Assembly: GCA_015234045.1 (NCBI GenBank) | Contig: JADFWU010000006.1 | Location: 42,376-106,375, forward strand | Direction of reading: 5' to 3' | DNA: 64,000 nt | DNA from: Magnetococcales bacterium | Lineage (GTDB): Bacteria > Pseudomonadota > Magnetococcia > Magnetococcales > JADFWU01 | Shown here: piece after piece, positions 6,566 through 15,619 of the stretch | Layout: every line of letters begins with the position of its first letter | Numbering within the stretch: the stretch's first letter is position 1 | Position numbers and translations under genes: made by a program | Notes under the pieces: model-generated | What the model saw: the letters and a program-made list of their open reading frames with translations, nothing else | Told to the model about the DNA's origin: nothing | The model's database searches: none

Positions 6566-8486
6566 TCCGCCCGTCCATTTCACTGGGTAGCTGTTCACCG
6601 TTCTCAACAGACCAGCAAACAGGATCAGGCAGATAATGTTTGCCCATTTTTTTGAGAAATGACTCACGCTCCGGCCCAACACAAACCACTTCAGCACCAC
6701 CCGATTCCAACAGATCATCAGCCAGTAGAAGTTGACCAAATCCGCCCACACCACGCTGATACCACGGCCCAAAAAAGGCCACTGTTTTACGAGCCAGATC
6801 GGCATAATGCGACTCTCCTGTCACTGCCGCCATTCGTGCCAACACATTGGCCGCTGTACCATTTCCAGAGGGCGTTGCATCATCGAATCCACTTTTGGGA
6901 CGAACAATGACATCCTGCTGGCCTTCCGGTGTCATGAAGAACCCTCCTGCCGGATCGGAAAAGCGTTGGATCATTTCATCCACGGTTTGTTTGGCGCGTT
7001 GTTGCCACTGTGCCGAATCATCAAACACCAATGCCGCTTCCAAAAACGCATCCGCCAATTGAGCATAATCGTTGAGAAAAGCTGGCGTGTGCCGTTGTCC
7101 ATTACGCCATACCGCATACCAAATCCCTTGTTGATCATCACGCATGGTTGTGGTGACGAACTCCAGGCAGTTTCGCGCCATATCAAGAGCGTGTTGATCG
7201 TCTGACAAAGCACTATGACGCAACAAACCACGCACCATCAAGGCGTTCCAACCCAATAACACTTTATCATCTCGACCCGGCTGTTCCCGCTTATGCCGAA
7301 CCTGTAACAGTTGGTCAGCGATAGTTGACAGTCGTTTCTCAGCATCAGCACCAAACCGTTTTTCCAATGCCTGCATCGATTCCGCACGCACCGGAATGGA
7401 TCGCCCTTCGAAGTTGCCACCCTTTTTAATGCCCCAAGCCGCCAAAGCCAGTTGTGCATCTTCAGCGGAAAGAACGGTATTGATCTCTTCCGGTGTCCAG
7501 ACTGCATAATCCCCTTCACCGCCGCTGGTATCGGCATCCAAAGAGGCAGCAATACCGCCCTCTTTCAACACCATTCTACGTTGAAGCCAATTGACAATCT
7601 GCTCACGTGCCCGCTTTCGTTCAGCGTCCACCCCCAACAGCGCGTCACACTCCGATAACACCAAAAGCAGTTGCGCGTTGTCATAGAGCATTTTTTCAAA
7701 GTGCGGCACAATCCAAGCATCATCCACACTATAGCGCGCAAATCCACCGCCAAGCTGATCATGAATTCCACCGGCAATCATACAATCCAAGGTAAAGGAA
7801 ACACCCTCCGCCGCCCGACCATCACCGGTACGAAAGGTATGACGCAACATCAAACGCAGATCCGGTATATGTGGAAATTTCGGCGCTGGACCAAACCCAC
7901 CCTGCATCCAATCCATCGCCTCTATCAACTGTGGTGCAATTTGTCTGGACCACCCGCTACTCTGTTCACCGCTTTCGGTTATCTGGCTATTTTGCCGTAA
8001 TGCTTGAACCAGTGTATTGCCCTGTGTTTCCACATCCGTGCGTTTTTGAGTCCAAGCACGCATCACACCTGCCAGAATCTGCCCAAAGGCAGGCATGCCC
8101 TGGCGCGGTTGCTTGGGAAAATAGGTGCCTGCGAAAATCGGTTTCAAATCCGGTGTTAAAAACATCGATAGAGGCCAGCCACCAGCCCGTTGTGCAATCA
8201 AATGGTGCGCGTTTTGATAAATCTGATCCAGATCAGGGCGCTCTTCTCTATCCAGTTTGATATTGATAAAGTCCCGGTTCAAAATCTCCGCTGTCTCCTT
8301 ATCCTCAAAGGATTCATGAGCCATCACATGACACCAGTGACACGCACTGTAGCCGATGGACAGGAAAATAGGCTTATCCTGAGCCTTGGCCGCCGCTAAC
8401 GCCTCTGAACACCAGGGATACCAATTCACTGGATTACTGGCATGCTGTTGGAGATAGGGACTGGTTGCCTGTTTCAGTCGATTCAT
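6459..8486 (-). CDS. yyaL: thioredoxin-domain protein YyaL (DUF255, SPATA20-like)
   Basis: YyaL-type proteins join an N-terminal thioredoxin-like domain to a C-terminal (alpha/alpha)6 barrel resembling N-acylglucosamine 2-epimerases; the cellular role is not settled. The N-terminus is the usual [20 protein letters not shown], followed by NWYPW and the redox motif CHWC at residues 49-52. [16 protein letters not shown] and GTYFPK follow, then the barrel with [12 protein letters not shown] and SLDADT. The start at 8486 is set by GAGGAG a few bases upstream; a longer frame from 8585 lacks such a site. Length is 675 residues, as usual. The gene converges on the beta-helix gene, and its last codons are duplicated. 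Confidence 0.92.
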   Translation of the reverse strand: MNRLKQATSPYLQQHASNPVNWYPWCSEALAAAKAQDKPIFLSIGYSACHWCHVMAHESFEDKETAEILNRDFINIKLDREERPDLDQIYQNAHHLIAQRAGGWPLSMFLTPDLKPIFAGTYFPKQPRQGMPAFGQILAGVMRAWTQKRTDVETQGNTLVQALRQNSQITESGEQSSGWSRQIAPQLIEAMDWMQGGFGPAPKFPHIPDLRLMLRHTFRTGDGRAAEGVSFTLDCMIAGGIHDQLGGGFARYSVDDAWIVPHFEKMLYDNAQLLLVLSECDALLGVDAERKRAREQIVNWLQRRMVLKEGGIAASLDADTSGGEGDYAVWTPEEINTVLSAEDAQLALAAWGIKKGGNFEGRSIPVRAESMQALEKRFGADAEKRLSTIADQLLQVRHKREQPGRDDKVLLGWNALMVRGLLRHSALSDDQHALDMARNCLEFVTTTMRDDQQGIWYAVWRNGQRHTPAFLNDYAQLADAFLEAALVFDDSAQWQQRAKQTVDEMIQRFSDPAGGFFMTPEGQQDVIVRPKSGFDDATPSGNGTAANVLARMAAVTGESHYADLARKTVAFFGPWYQRGVGGFGQLLLADDLLESGGAEVVCVGPERESFLKKMGKHYLPDPVCWSVENGEQLPSEMDGRIDANGAALCVAGRCLPAVADLSAWDEQLNGLLADS

Positions 8487-8679
8487 CAAAACTCCTCGGA
8501 ATTGCTTTACATCGGCACGCGGACAACGTAGAAAACTAGTGAGTGATCCTCTGTTAATGGACACCAAGCTATTGGAACAGTTCATCCCATGCTTGCAAAC
8601 AAAGATCCACTAACCACTGTTATTTTCCTTATGAAACCATTCTTACTCTATATGGATCTCGATCTGTGCTCCATGAACT

Positions 8680-10503
8680 TTGACCGACAATACGAAAAAG
8701 CTGATGCCTGAATCACAGGCACTATCCATACTCTCCTCGATTTTTGGCTTCAACAGCTTCCGAGGTGCTCAGGAAGAGATTATCAATCACCTGATCCAAG
8801 GCCAAAGCGCTTTGGTATTGATGCCCACTGGTGGCGGTAAATCCCTCTGTTTCCAGATTCCCGCCTTGATCCGGCCTGGATTGGCGGTGGTAATTTCTCC
8901 GCTCATCGCCCTGATGCATGATCAAGTCACTTCCCTGCAACAACTGGGTGTTCGCGCCGCTACGCTTAACTCTTCCCAAAGCGCAGAACAGAACCGTAAC
9001 ACCTGGAGAGCCATAGCCTCAGGTGAAATAGACCTGCTCTACATGGCACCAGAGCGTCTCCTGAATGAACAAACTCTGGAGTTTCTGAAACAACGACAAA
9101 TAGCCCTACTCGCCATTGATGAAGCCCACTGTGTTTCCCAATGGGGTCATGATTTCAGACCAGATTATCTTGGACTTTCAATACTTTCAGAACATTTTCC
9201 CGATGTACCGATGTTGGCTCTCACCGCCACCGCTGATGCGCCTACCCAGTCCGAAATCATAAAACGACTGAATCTTGGCGATTCCCGCGTTTTTATCGCT
9301 GGATTTGATCGACCCAATATCCGCTACCGTATTACGGCAAAAAATCGGGCTAAAAATCAGTTGTTGGATCTATTACGCACCGAACATGCCGATGATGCCG
9401 GTATTGTCTACTGTATGTCGCGTCGAAAAACCGAGGATATCGCTGAATTTCTCAGAAACGAGGGATTCAACGCGCTGGCCTATCATGCCGGTCTACCCGA
9501 TGCCACACGCAAACGACATCAGGATAGATTTCTACTGGAAGAAGGCGTGATCGTGGTAGCAACCATTGCCTTTGGTATGGGCATCGACAAACCCAACGTC
9601 CGCTTCGTTGCCCACCTGGACCCACCAAAAAGCATCGAAGCCTACTACCAGGAAACCGGACGCGCCGGACGTGATGGCCTACCCGCTACCGCTTGGATGA
9701 GCTATGGCCTGGAAGATGTGGTCAAACTGCGCCAGATGATGGCCAACTCCGATGCAGAAGAGCGTTTTAAACGCATTGAAAATCAAAAACTCGATGCCCT
9801 GCTCGGACTGTGCGAAACCACCGAATGCCGCCGACAAGCCCTACTCCGCTACTTTGGCGAAGAACTGAAAGACCCCTGCGGCAACTGCGACACCTGCCTG
9901 ACACCGGTAGAGACTTGGGACGGCCTGGAAGCGGCTCAAAAAGCCCTCTCCTGCGTATTCAGAACCGGACAGCGCTTTGGCGTGAGCTACCTGTCCCAAG
10001 TGTTGCGCGGCAAATCCAGTGATCGTATGGAAAGTTTCGGCCATACCCGAGTGTCTACCTTTGGCATCGGTGAAGATCTGGATGATAAAACCTGGCGCTC
10101 GGTCTACCGTCAACTGGTGGCGATGGGTTTCCTATCCGTAGATATGGAAGGCTACGGCGGACTCAAACTCACCGAACGCAGTCGCCCGGTACTGCGTGGC
10201 GCAATGGCGGTAAAATTCCGTAAAGAACCAAAACGCCTGCCCCGCACCAAAACCAGATCCGCGAAAAAATCCCTGCCCGATAATGTCGATCCTATTTTAT
10301 GGGAAAAACTCCGCCAACTCCGCCTATCCATAGCCAAAGAACAGAGCATTCCGCCTTATATCGTGTTCCACGACACAACGCTCCAAGCCCTTATCCAAAT
10401 CCGCCCGCGCACCATGCTGGACATGCGTTCAGTGCCCGGAGTAGGTGATAAGAAATTAGAGAACTATGGCGAGATATTCTTAAAGGCGTTGTGGGAGGAG
10501 TGA
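8680..10503 (+). CDS. recQ: ATP-dependent DNA helicase RecQ
   Basis: RecQ is a 3'-5' helicase of recombination and fork repair. The 607-residue protein has Walker A TGGGKS at 50-55, the DEAH box at 147-150 followed by [13 protein letters not shown], and helicase motif VI as [10 protein letters not shown]. The zinc subdomain is seen as [11 protein letters not shown] and CGNCDTC, then a winged-helix RQC region, and a C-terminal HRDC domain ending [15 protein letters not shown]. The first possible codon after an in-frame stop is TTG at 8680; an ATG at 8704 would remove eight residues. Neither has a strong ribosome site, so the start is uncertain. A short unrelated frame begins at 8652 and ends over the start. 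Confidence 0.95.
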   Translation: MTDNTKKLMPESQALSILSSIFGFNSFRGAQEEIINHLIQGQSALVLMPTGGGKSLCFQIPALIRPGLAVVISPLIALMHDQVTSLQQLGVRAATLNSSQSAEQNRNTWRAIASGEIDLLYMAPERLLNEQTLEFLKQRQIALLAIDEAHCVSQWGHDFRPDYLGLSILSEHFPDVPMLALTATADAPTQSEIIKRLNLGDSRVFIAGFDRPNIRYRITAKNRAKNQLLDLLRTEHADDAGIVYCMSRRKTEDIAEFLRNEGFNALAYHAGLPDATRKRHQDRFLLEEGVIVVATIAFGMGIDKPNVRFVAHLDPPKSIEAYYQETGRAGRDGLPATAWMSYGLEDVVKLRQMMANSDAEERFKRIENQKLDALLGLCETTECRRQALLRYFGEELKDPCGNCDTCLTPVETWDGLEAAQKALSCVFRTGQRFGVSYLSQVLRGKSSDRMESFGHTRVSTFGIGEDLDDKTWRSVYRQLVAMGFLSVDMEGYGGLKLTERSRPVLRGAMAVKFRKEPKRLPRTKTRSAKKSLPDNVDPILWEKLRQLRLSIAKEQSIPPYIVFHDTTLQALIQIRPRTMLDMRSVPGVGDKKLENYGEIFLKALWEE

Positions 10504-10520
10504 CCACCCACAGCACCACA

Positions 10521-11357
10521 TCAGAAAAGCAGATAAACGCCAACACCCGCCACCGCTAACCACAAGTTTGTGATATTGCTCACCACGATGTTGAGTACCG
10601 CTGCCACGGTCATATCCCTGCGTAGCAAGGTCAGGGCTGACTTGAATTCAGGCCAGCTTGTCAACGTTGCCAGCACCAGAAAACCAATCAGCCCTTTAGG
10701 TGCATGAGACGCGGCAGAAGCAACGTTAACAACCGGATCAAGAAAATACCCCGCCGCCGTGAGAATCAAAAGCGAAGGCACAAACCAGAGCTTATGTACT
10801 GCCAACGCTTCTTCTTCATCGGGCTCCTGCTCAGTTGGGCGTTTAAAAAACAGCGCCATGGAAACAACCAGAGCGACACCAGCCCAAAGCGCATAGTGCC
10901 CAGGATCAAGCAGGTAAAACACACCAGCCAAACTGGCAGTAATAATCACTGTGGAAAAAAAGTAGACCGGACTGACAGAAAGCACCGACTTCACATGACG
11001 CATCAATACCGCTGCCAACAGTAAAAGCAGTGGATTCATATAATTGGAACCAAGTGGTGTCGAAGAAGCAAATAGAATATCGCCGTTAATCAATCCAACA
11101 ATCACAACCAGCGCTTCTGGACCATTGGTCAAAAAACCGGTCAGCGTGCCAATACCGCGCACATTTTTCATGGTTTCGATGATCACCTCAATAGAAGTGC
11201 CCACCATGAACATAATCACAATAATGCCCGCAGCACCAAGAAAAGCCCCTTGCACATCACCATCAAACAGAAGCGCTGAACCGCAGAAAAACAACACGGT
11301 GAGCACCCAGGCACCGATGTCAACAAGACCAATTGATTCAAGAATAAATTTTTTCAT
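10521..11357 (-). CDS. CaCA-superfamily cation antiporter (Na+/Ca2+ exchanger-like)
   Basis: Members exchange Ca2+ or other cations for Na+ or H+ across the inner membrane. The 278-residue protein has about ten hydrophobic segments and both alpha repeats: the first around residues 66-110 (FLTNGPEALV, PLGSNYMNPL) and the second around 230-265 (SWPEFKSA, NIVVSNITNLW). The acidic Pro-Glu pairs expected in the ion path are present at 80-81 and 236-237. A cytoplasmic acidic loop (EQEPDEEEA) separates the halves. It is shorter than YrbG-type antiporters. Ion specificity cannot be read from the sequence. Confidence 0.75.
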   Translation of the reverse strand: MKKFILESIGLVDIGAWVLTVLFFCGSALLFDGDVQGAFLGAAGIIVIMFMVGTSIEVIIETMKNVRGIGTLTGFLTNGPEALVVIVGLINGDILFASSTPLGSNYMNPLLLLLAAVLMRHVKSVLSVSPVYFFSTVIITASLAGVFYLLDPGHYALWAGVALVVSMALFFKRPTEQEPDEEEALAVHKLWFVPSLLILTAAGYFLDPVVNVASAASHAPKGLIGFLVLATLTSWPEFKSALTLLRRDMTVAAVLNIVVSNITNLWLAVAGVGVYLLF

Positions 11358-11780
11358 CGCTGATTAACCATATTGTTACACTTGTGAGGTTGAAATGATT
11401 TATGAATACAAGATCAATTTGTTATCATGATGTTCCATAAAGCAGCATTATAGAACACTATGAGTATAGCAAATTATACGTCTCAGACGGGATATGGTAT
11501 AGAGAGAATAACTGGTCAATCTTTTTTGTTTTGTGACAGAGCAATTGCCCACACCCCTGCTATTCCCCCTTGACAACCAAAGCCTTTCCTTACTAATTCT
11601 CATTGATTTTACATATAAATTCACAAATAATTCATAGTAGGTTGCTCTATTGCACATGCTTAGTGTATTTTTTTGCTGTTGTTAGTTTCTTGTATGCGTT
11701 TTGCGCCTCCGGGAATCAGCAACCGGTTTGAGAGTCTCAACCGCTCTTGAACTTTCTCAAACTTTTGGTTTGGGACCCAT
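11358..11780. other. AT-rich intergenic region without a supported gene
   Basis: This roughly 420-base gap between the antiporter and the minE terminator has no convincing gene. A 69-residue open frame on the minus strand (11448-11657) has no ribosome site and an odd composition. A short inverted repeat, GGTTTGAGAG with TCTCAACC, lies at 11725-11742. Confidence 0.5.
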
Positions 11781-11824
11781 AAAAAAGCCACTTCAATCCT
11801 TTGGATTGAAGTGGCTTTTTTTTC
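11781..11824. terminator. bidirectional rho-independent terminator after minE
   Basis: A perfect stem AAAAGCCACTTCAATCC / GGATTGAAGTGGCTTTT with a tiny TTT loop is flanked by A- and T-runs, so it can act in both directions. It lies 20 bases beyond the minE stop and ends the minCDE unit. Confidence 0.93.
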
Positions 11825-11843
11825 TTATTTTATTCTTTCCAGG

Positions 11844-12146
11844 TTAGGCGCTTTGCGTCTGAGTTCGGATGGTATAACCGCCACCGGCTTCCAACTCAAC
11901 AATAGGCACGTTCAACTCCAGGAACTCACAGCCGTCTTGATGTTCCACCTGAACTTTGACTTGATCCCGCTCCACTGGGAAATATTTGGCCAACACCTGG
12001 AAGATATCTTCCTGAAGTTCGGTCAGATAATCCGGCATGCCTGCACGGCTGGAACGCTCCAAAGCAACCAACACCTGTAAACGCTCTTTCGCTACGGAAG
12101 CAGATTTTTTTCGATATGATTTGAAAATCGATCCGAGAAGAGACAT
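11844..12146 (-). CDS. minE: cell division topological specificity factor MinE
   Basis: MinE stimulates MinD ATPase activity and confines MinCD to the poles so that FtsZ rings form at midcell. The 100-residue protein has the amphipathic membrane-targeting start (MSLLGSIFKSYRKKSASVAKERLQ), the MinD-contact segment with RLQVLVALERS, and the dimerising beta domain (VKVQVEHQDGCEFLELNVPI). It lies six bases downstream of minD in the usual minC-minD-minE order and is followed by a strong terminator. Confidence 0.96.
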   Translation of the reverse strand: MSLLGSIFKSYRKKSASVAKERLQVLVALERSSRAGMPDYLTELQEDIFQVLAKYFPVERDQVKVQVEHQDGCEFLELNVPIVELEAGGGYTIRTQTQSA

Positions 12147-12152
12147 AGCTGC

Positions 12153-12965
12153 TTAACCTCCGCCAAAAATGCGTTGTAATAAGCTTGGCTTACGCTCCTG
12201 CAAAAAGCGCATTGGACGATTCTCACCAGCGATCCGACATACCGCATCTTCATAGGCCTGAGCAGCACTGGTTCCCGCTTCCAGAATCACCGGCAAACCG
12301 GCGTTTGAAGACTGAAGCACCTGGGTAGACTCAGGAATAACACCCAACAACGGTACATTGAGAATGTCGTTGATATCGTTCACGCCCAACATCTCACCCT
12401 TCTCCACCCGTGAAGGTACATAGCGGGTGACCAATAGATGTTGGCGCACTGGCTCGTCACCATTCTTGGCGCGAAAGGTCTTGGCATCCAACAGACCCAA
12501 AATCCGATCCGCATCACGCACTGAAGAGACCTCTGGATTGGTGACAATCAACGCTTCATCGGCAAAGTACATTGCCATAAACGCGCCTTTCTCAATCCCG
12601 GCCGGAGAGTCGCAAATAATGTAGTCGAAACTCTTTTTCAACTCCATGATGATGGATTCCACACCTTCCATGGTGAGGGCATCCTTATCCCGTGTTTGGG
12701 ATGCGGCCAGGATGTACAGGTTTTCGACCCGTTTATCCTTGATCAAGGCCTGGGACAGGTTTGCATCATCGTGAATCACGTTGATGAAGTCATAAACGAC
12801 TCGGCGTTCACACCCCATGATCAAATCAAGGTTGCGTAAACCAACATCAAAATCGATGACAACGGTCCTGAATCCCTTCTGGGCCAGACCTACCGCAAAA
12901 CTGGCACTGGTGGTGGTTTTACCCACGCCCCCTTTACCCGATGTGACGACAATGACTTTTGCCAA
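12153..12965 (-). CDS. minD: septum site-determining ATPase MinD
   Basis: MinD is the membrane-bound ATPase that recruits MinC and oscillates under MinE. From the chosen TTG start the protein begins MAKVIVVTSGKGGVGKTTTSA, the standard N-terminus with the deviant Walker A motif GKGGVGKTT. IDFDVGLRNLDLIMGCERRVVYDF and the switch region DSPAGIE follow. The C-terminus has a basic amphipathic helix (KPSLLQRIFGGG) for membrane binding. A strong AGAGAGGAA site lies just before the TTG; the GTG at 12986 would place that site inside the gene, so the 270-residue form is preferred. A 200-base gap separates it from minC. Confidence 0.96.
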   Translation of the reverse strand: MAKVIVVTSGKGGVGKTTTSASFAVGLAQKGFRTVVIDFDVGLRNLDLIMGCERRVVYDFINVIHDDANLSQALIKDKRVENLYILAASQTRDKDALTMEGVESIIMELKKSFDYIICDSPAGIEKGAFMAMYFADEALIVTNPEVSSVRDADRILGLLDAKTFRAKNGDEPVRQHLLVTRYVPSRVEKGEMLGVNDINDILNVPLLGVIPESTQVLQSSNAGLPVILEAGTSAAQAYEDAVCRIAGENRPMRFLQERKPSLLQRIFGGG

Positions 12966-13030
12966 TTGGGATTCCTCTCTTTTCACTCTTGAAATATTTC
13001 ATGGATGAGGAACACTGTCCGCCATCCTCC

Positions 13031-13062
13031 GACCATGCATTTCCAATTTGGAATGGTCATGG
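13031..13062. other. hairpin in the minC-minD intercistronic gap
   Basis: GACCAT and ATGGTC enclose an inner stem TTCCA/TGGAA. No T-run follows on the minus strand, so it is not an obvious terminator. It could mark mRNA processing between minC and minD, which are unusually far apart (about 200 bases). Confidence 0.35.
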
Positions 13063-13169
13063 TTAATTATATTCGCTAACGTTCATCACAAGGGGACAAA
13101 CCTCCCCCTTTCCAGACTCTGAAAGATCACCAGGTGACCTTCATCTCAGGTGTTGCCTATTCAATCTAT

Positions 13170-14000
13170 TCAAACCAGCGGAGCAAATTCCAACAGATCA
13201 TCCGCCAGCCATATCTGCGCTGGACTGCAATTGAATTCTCGAGGAATAAACTCACTCACTTGATAGATTCCAGCAATCGCCACCAACTGAGCATCCAGTT
13301 CATGACAAAAGATCCGTGCTTCAGTATCACCACCAGCACCCGCCAACGCCCGACCACGTAGCGGCCCGTAGACATGAATATTGCCGTCCGCCAACACCTC
13401 ACCGCCACCATTGACTGGACCCAACACAATCAAGTCGCCATTACGTGCATAAACCCGCTGACCACTACGCACTGGATGATCAATAATCCGCGTTGCCGTT
13501 TTTTCAACAGGGGCTTCACTGTCTTCAGGGATTTTAGGAAGAGGCGCTGTGGGAACAGGCTCGGGTTCGGGTTCGGGTTCCGGTTCAACTACCGGCTCTT
13601 TCGGAAGAACCATTGTCTCATCCGCAAAAACCCCCAGCCCCAATGAACGGGCTGAACGCTTGAGAGAGTCCGTGCCATAACGCACACCAACCGGCACCAA
13701 CCGACGGGCACGTAAGATGGTCACCACTCCACGGAGATCAAGAACCGGACTGAATTCCGATTTTGCCGCCTCGGAAAACATGCTCAGATCGAGCATCACA
13801 GGCGCATCACGAAAAAAGTCGCCAGATTTTTCCAAACTCAAGTCCAAATGGGCCTTAATCGCGTTGAGATCTGGACGCAATAGCCGCAAGCTGGTCAAAT
13901 TGATGGACGTACCACGAAAATCAATGGCATCCTTTTCAATAGGCGCTGGTTTTTCAGCGGGTTGCTCTGGATCAACCGGTTTTTCTTGCAACTGACTCAT
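13170..14000 (-). CDS. minC: septum site-determining protein MinC
   Basis: MinC, recruited by MinD, blocks FtsZ assembly away from midcell. The 276-residue protein has an N-terminal FtsZ-inhibiting domain (about 20-125, with IDFRGTSINLTSLRLL) and a C-terminal beta-helix domain binding MinD (about 175-276, with VRSGQRVYARNGDLIVLG and GNIHVYGPLRGRALAGAGGD). Between them is a rigid linker of alternating proline and glutamate (residues about 140-150), longer than in many MinC proteins. The ATG at 14000 is chosen; a TTG nine bases earlier sits too close to AGGA. It heads minCDE. Confidence 0.95.
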   Translation of the reverse strand: MSQLQEKPVDPEQPAEKPAPIEKDAIDFRGTSINLTSLRLLRPDLNAIKAHLDLSLEKSGDFFRDAPVMLDLSMFSEAAKSEFSPVLDLRGVVTILRARRLVPVGVRYGTDSLKRSARSLGLGVFADETMVLPKEPVVEPEPEPEPEPVPTAPLPKIPEDSEAPVEKTATRIIDHPVRSGQRVYARNGDLIVLGPVNGGGEVLADGNIHVYGPLRGRALAGAGGDTEARIFCHELDAQLVAIAGIYQVSEFIPREFNCSPAQIWLADDLLEFAPLV

Positions 14001-14516
14001 AATGCCCAACGGTCCTAAGTTCTTTCAAAATACGCAATCAAAACCATCAGCCATATTCATTACAGAAACATGACAAAAAGGCTGCTCCCTAAACACCGGA
14101 AACAGTCATGATGGCGATTTAATCAATCACTGCCTACTCATTGAGGTGAGAAAAACAGGTACGCCCGCTCGGCAACGGCTGGTCAAACCAACCCTGTCGA
14201 ATTTGTGTTTTTATGGATCTTCCCTCTGAAGGTAACCGAGTAGAAAAGATCCGTCAAGCATGCGTGTGATTCGCTCTGTCACCCGCATTCACTTTAACTC
14301 AAACATATCTACATTCCACACCCGGCATTATTTGCCCCTTTCATCATTATCGGCAAATAATACCATGAACGCCCCTCCTCTATCCTGACTCAGGATTTCA
14401 AATATTATATCACAAAATCAATTAATTAAACATATAAACTGAACTTGGCAAGCTTCTTGATTTCCCATTTAAGACAACGCATTAGTTCCAGTTTGCTCAA
14501 CACTTGGAGAACTGTC
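14001..14516. other. intergenic region between minC and the ankyrin gene
   Basis: About 515 bases between divergent genes. I see no gene or repeat. Promoters for minC (minus) and the ankyrin gene (plus) must lie here. A TTGGCAAGCTTCTTGA sequence at 14444 resembles a sigma-54 site but lacks the conserved GC at -12. Confidence 0.4.
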
Positions 14517-15017
14517 ATGTCATCACCGAATATCCGTCACACTCTGGCGGTTGCACAGGATCAGCTGGATGACACTCTGACCCATATCAAGACTCTATCT
14601 GAAAACCTACCCTTGCCCAGATCGTTTCGACTATCTGGCTTGGCCTTGATCGTGCCTGCCCTACTGCTTTCCAGCTTTGTGGATCGGCCCGGCACATCGC
14701 CCACGACCCTTGTCAGTCAAATCAAACCTGCGTTACACAGCCAAACCCAGATCACCCCGACTCAATGGGATGCATTTAACATTCATGTCATGCTTGATCG
14801 TGGAGAGTCATTTGATGTGGTTGACCTGCGTGGTCGTACTGTACTGATGTGGGCGGCTGAAAGTGGACAGTTTGAGATCGTCTCTCGACTGCTTGAACAT
14901 GGTGTTAACGTCAATGACACTGATCAGTGGGGTCGATCTGCCCTACATATGGCAATCGCAAATAATCATCGTGAAATCGTGAAATTATTGATGGACCATC
15001 AAGCAAACCTGACATGA
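14517..15017 (+). CDS. membrane-anchored ankyrin-repeat protein
   Basis: A 166-residue protein with a charged N-terminal helix, one hydrophobic segment (residues about 38-52, LSGLALIVPALLLSSFV) and two clear ankyrin repeats near the C-terminus: DLRGRTVLMWAAESGQFEIV with LLEHGVNVN, then DQWGRSALHMAIANNHREIV with LLMDHQANL. The repeats lie beyond the single membrane span, probably outside the cytoplasm. Ankyrin repeats bind protein partners; none can be named. The ATG at 14517 has GGAGA eight bases upstream. A terminator lies about 115 bases after the stop. Confidence 0.8.
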   Translation: MSSPNIRHTLAVAQDQLDDTLTHIKTLSENLPLPRSFRLSGLALIVPALLLSSFVDRPGTSPTTLVSQIKPALHSQTQITPTQWDAFNIHVMLDRGESFDVVDLRGRTVLMWAAESGQFEIVSRLLEHGVNVNDTDQWGRSALHMAIANNHREIVKLLMDHQANLT

Positions 15018-15028
15018 CAATCCTACAA

Positions 15029-15110
15029 ACCGAATGACACAGAAGTGTGTCATATAAAAAGTGTGTCGCCTCGTGAAACAGTTGTGACACACCGAATGAC
15101 ACAGAAGTGT
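15029..15110. repeat. 20-base direct repeats with internal hairpins
   Basis: ACCGAATGACACAGAAGTGT occurs perfectly at 15029-15048 and 15091-15110. Between and within the copies, TGACAC and GTGTCA-type inverted words recur (TGACACAGAAGTGTGTCA, GTGTGTC, GACACAC), giving several possible hairpins. They lie in the 3' untranslated region of the ankyrin gene, before its terminator. Confidence 0.8.
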
Positions 15111-15130
15111 TTCACACAGTGCACAAAAAA

Positions 15131-15157
15131 CAGCCGCTCATATGCGGCTTTTTTTAT
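15131..15157 (+). terminator. rho-independent terminator of the ankyrin gene
   Basis: Stem AGCCGC / GCGGCT with the loop TCATAT, followed by a run of T. Confidence 0.88.
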
Positions 15158-15199
15158 TTTATACTCTTAAATCATAGTGTTATGGCATGCCTGCAAAAC

Positions 15200-15215
15200 T
15201 GGCACGCCTCCTGCT
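15200..15215 (+). promoter_or_regulatory. sigma-54 (-24/-12) promoter
   Basis: TGGCACGCCTCCTGCT matches the consensus TGGCACG-N4-TTGCW except for one base, with the invariant GG and GC ten bases apart. It points at the sigma-54 activator downstream, so that gene is probably under RpoN control itself. The predicted start of transcription is near 15227. Confidence 0.8.
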
Positions 15216-15226
15216 AATATCAAGAT

Positions 15227-15619
15227 ACCATGAGCAAACTGTGACGTAACAAACTCAACCAACAGCAAGCCCTCAGCTGTGTTCATGGTAATTAAATTTT
15301 GGTTGACTACGTCACGAACGCCATGGGCGACTATACGCGATGTGTTTTCGGACCCCCCTCCCCACCCATCTCGTTAGTCGCCCTGGTTCTTTTTATTACT
15401 CTCCTTTGCTCCTTTTTGGGAGCAATACAAGACCCGTCAAGTCTGTCCGTTTTTTTCACTCTCATTTCTTTGAGATCCGTGGCAACCCTCCAGAAAAAAG
15501 AGTATTCTGACAGACTTGACGGAGTGTTAGAGTCACGGAAAAAATTAATCATTCCAGTCGCGCAGGATATTGGTTCGCCTTCCGTGTTGATTCCAGCTTT
15601 CTCAAGGGGGAGAGAAGCG
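15227..15619 (+). promoter_or_regulatory. long structured 5' leader of the sigma-54 regulator
   Basis: About 390 bases lie between the predicted transcription start and the chosen TTG. They contain a perfect 14-base inverted repeat (CCGTCAAGTCTGTC at 15434-15447, GACAGACTTGACGG at 15509-15522), with a T-run after the left arm, and a small hairpin GCTCC/GGAGC at about 15408-15422. The frame is open through the leader, but it starts with no ribosome site and encodes a hydrophobic stretch unlike the family. A leader or a small inserted element is more likely than coding sequence. Confidence 0.5.

Noticed and set aside
6320-6655. 111-residue plus-strand frame across the tandem duplication
   Set aside because: It is open only because the 123-bp unit is a multiple of three; it lies antisense to yyaL.
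8652-8711. short upstream frame overlapping the recQ start
   Set aside because: Only 19 codons and no ribosome site; mentioned with recQ but not called as a gene.
11448-11657. 69-residue minus-strand frame in an AT-rich gap
   Set aside because: No ribosome site, no recognisable motif, and a composition typical of non-coding sequence.
14442-14460. second sigma-54 promoter before the ankyrin gene
   Set aside because: TTGGCAAGCTTCTTGA has GA instead of the invariant GC at -12.
15299-15619. hydrophobic N-terminal extension of the sigma-54 regulator
   Set aside because: It starts without a ribosome site, spans a 14-bp inverted repeat, and a TTG with a strong ribosome site gives the normal receiver start.
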